Notes under the pieces: model-generated
What the model saw: only the letters and a program-made list of their open reading frames with translations
Database searches by the model: none
What the model was told of the DNA's origin: nothing
Source of the DNA: Welwitschia mirabilis
Taxonomy: Eukaryota; Gnetophyta; Gnetopsida; Welwitschiales
Direction of reading: 5' to 3'
Assembly: GCA_051453625.1 (NCBI GenBank)
Contig: JBOZIK010000001.1
Coordinates: forward strand, 114,344,079 to 114,375,563
Length of the DNA stretch: 31,485 bases
Translations under genes and position numbers: made by a program
Shown here: in pieces, positions 29,497-31,485 of the stretch
Layout of the letters: every line of letters begins with the position of its first letter
Numbering within the stretch: position 1 is the first letter of the stretch

Positions 29497-29800
29497 AGGA
29501 TTTGGATTGGCCATAGGAGCAAGCTAAACTATAGGAGTATAGGCGGCCAAGGTGGTAAGAAGCTAAGGACAAGATATGATTAGATTCTTTGTGGTCACAA
29601 AAGAAAGAAAAGAGTTGGATGAGAACAATTCATTTCAAGAAAATCCTTGAAAAAAATGAGCTTTCCTGATAAGGACTTAATTAGAGAGACTCTTTAATGT
29701 CCTTTTTGATCTACTAGCTAGACCTAGACTACATTTGGTAGTAGTATGTCATGACAACAAAGATCCAACGACCCTTCTTGCAACACTAAAGAAGACATGT
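29497..29800 (+). other. Continuation of the pre-insertion sequence
   Basis: Continuous with 22864 once the copia element and one target copy are removed. No gene recognised. Confidence 0.45.
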
Positions 29801-30150
29801 TGATGCAAATTCCTTAGGCATGAAGAGCAACAATGTCTACTTTCAAAGTTGAAGTACCTTACACTTGTTTTGGAGTAGTATTAGAAATAAGGTACCTGAA
29901 GAAAGATTGTCATTGTACCACATAACCAGAGCATGGCATATTCAGCATACTAAAGACCTCACGATATAATAGCAAACTGAGAGAGAAGAAAATGGTGAAA
30001 GACGAAAGGAAAAGGGAGAGAGAGGACTACTTAAGAGCATGGTGTCCTTCAATCTATTTCAGGATATCCATAAATGAATCTTGAAGTACATCTTTGAGGT
30101 TGGAAGTGGAGGTTCCAACTCTAGTTCTCCTCCCAAAGTTATAAGAGATT
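29801..30150 (+). repeat. Dispersed repeat R, copy 4
   Basis: TGATGCAAATTCC start, GATATAATAGCAAACTGAGAG (29961-29981) and GGTGTCCTTCAATCT match copy 3 in direct orientation, about 10.9 kb apart. If copies 3 and 4 are LTRs of one element, that element would be about 4.6 kb once the nested copia insertion is removed. Confidence 0.6.
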
Positions 30151-31249
30151 AACGTCACCACAAGGGGTATAAAGTTAGAATAGTATCATGCATAGAATAT
30201 CTTTTTTTAAATATAACCCTAAAGTATTGTTTTGATTTATTTTGGAGGTGATATTACTTGAAATGTAAGAGGAAAAAAGTTGCTTCTACTAACTTAACTG
30301 TAGTTACCATAATTGCAAATGCAAATGACTTCTAGTATGACATATGATTGTTTGAATACAATAAATCCAAGGAAGTTAGAATTCTTTTTTAGGTGAACAA
30401 TCAACTAAATATTCATAGTTAATAGGATTGTTTGTGTGCATTTGTGTGGTGTATTCATTGAATTAAAACAAGATAATCCCGATAATTAACATTTTGGTAC
30501 TTGGATTTTATCACCAAAGTGTCTTGCATTGCGTTTGTATATAAAACCCTTGTGAAAGTGGATTTAATCATCACTATGTTTCCCTACCTATGTATAGACC
30601 TACTTTGATTTAGCATTCCAAAGTCCTTGGTGTCAAAGCATGATGTTGAACCATCCTTAGATGCTTCAAAAAAAGCATGAATCATTTGTTAGCAAGCGTC
30701 CACCTCACATATCACAAGTTGCCTATTTGGTAGTATATCAAGTTGACATCCAAGACTATGTGGTTGAGCTTAGCCATGTTGGTATAGTTTAGAACCCAAA
30801 ATAAAACCAAGTCAGATCTAGACAGTAGCTAAATATCGACTTAGAAAGCCATTAATAGGAGTTGCAATGTCATGTCAATTGGTTAAGAATTATCACAAAC
30901 CTATATCCACCTATGTATTGTAACAAGTTTATATCTCAGCAACGATTTAGAGGATATCTTTGTCTAGTGAAAAACTAGGAAGAAATATAAGACACAAAAG
31001 TATGGCATAAGCCTTTTAAATAATTAAAACAAAAAACTCCTTAATAAGGTAGTTTGAGTTGCAATGTTACATTGAATCCTCAAATGCTAAAAGAGGCATT
31101 TATGACAGAGTAGTGCAAAGCTCTTATTAGAAAAACAAGCTTACAAACAAGCCAAAACATGGCTTGAAGCTTTAGTTTTCAGCCTCTGATAGGAATCACT
31201 CCTCCATCCAAACGCTATCTCAATTATGGGAACTATGAGTTTCAATGAT
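30151..31249. other. Unassigned AT-rich region
   Basis: No gene or clear repeat recognised. Confidence 0.35.
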
Positions 31250-31485
31250 GACATCGTGATAAGTTCGATAGCATGTGTATGCTCACTACCTTTCGGAGAC
31301 TAGCAAATGGATGATCTAGAGTTGATAATCTTTGTTAGGTTAGCCTTGATCTTAATGGTGGGCATGCTTGCTTCATGTTTTTGTGTATTCGGTTCTAACA
31401 AGAACCTAGATGTTCTGCCTCATAAGGCCCGGATGTCCCTACTCCTCGCAATTTAATTCTATGGGAATTTGGTCTGTTAACAAGT
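31250..31485 (+). repeat. LTR U3-like sequence running off the window
   Basis: TGAGTTTCAATGATGACATC (31251-31270) matches the near-terminal motif of the other LTRs (GTTTCAATGATG at 2038). AGATGTTCT and CCGGATGTCCCT (31428-31439) are U3 array words. No polypurine tract is seen directly before it, so it may be a 5' or solo LTR. Confidence 0.45.

Overview
The window looks like a repeat-rich, AT-rich stretch of a large plant nuclear genome. The evidence is decayed Ty1/copia elements with a primer-binding site of the plant initiator-tRNA-Met type, a fragment of a plant receptor-like kinase, and almost no intact coding sequence. I cannot name the species. I see no bacterial operons, CRISPR array, rRNA or tRNA gene. 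Six runs of N interrupt it: two long (10059-10833, 19281-20150), two of exactly 100 (12288-12387, 22342-22441) and two of 10 (21512-21521, 24320-24329). Every retroelement reading frame carries stops or frameshifts.

Layout. (a) 1-3074: two head-to-head remnants of a retroelement third ORF meet near 1000. The right one runs (+) through a polypurine tract (about 2010) into a 3' LTR (2026-3074). (b) 3213-8203, minus strand: a copia element with 5' LTR (7098-8203), PBS, gag, protease, integrase and the first half of RT, then an abrupt internal deletion that joins RT to the C-terminus of the same third ORF. (c) 8204-8822: the promoter-R-U5 part of a plus-strand LTR of the same family, abutting the previous LTR. 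(d) 8823-12475: two copies of a dispersed repeat (called R here) around a large gap, then an RT fragment of a different copia lineage. (e) 12500-18900: no convincing gene; short duplications, a possible DNA transposon at 15.1-16.5 kb, and an isolated kinase exon at 18.2-18.4 kb. (f) 18930-22864 and 29497-30150: R copies and unrecognised sequence, split by the insertion of (g), a 6.6-kb copia element (22865-29496, minus) whose terminal dinucleotides and probable 5-bp target duplication can both be read. Its 5' LTR was later hit by a 475-bp hAT-like element. (h) 30150-31485: mostly unrecognised, ending in LTR-like sequence.

The most interesting signal is a protein domain that recurs in four places. 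It always lies between pol and a G-rich polypurine region, or is fused to RT by deletion, so it appears to be a third (env-position) ORF of SIRE/Maximus-like copia elements. It resembles the family annotated in plants as 'putative plant transposon protein'. Other points worth checking are palindrome-rich U3 arrays in the LTRs, and two 100-N gaps whose flanks overlap and are therefore probably false.
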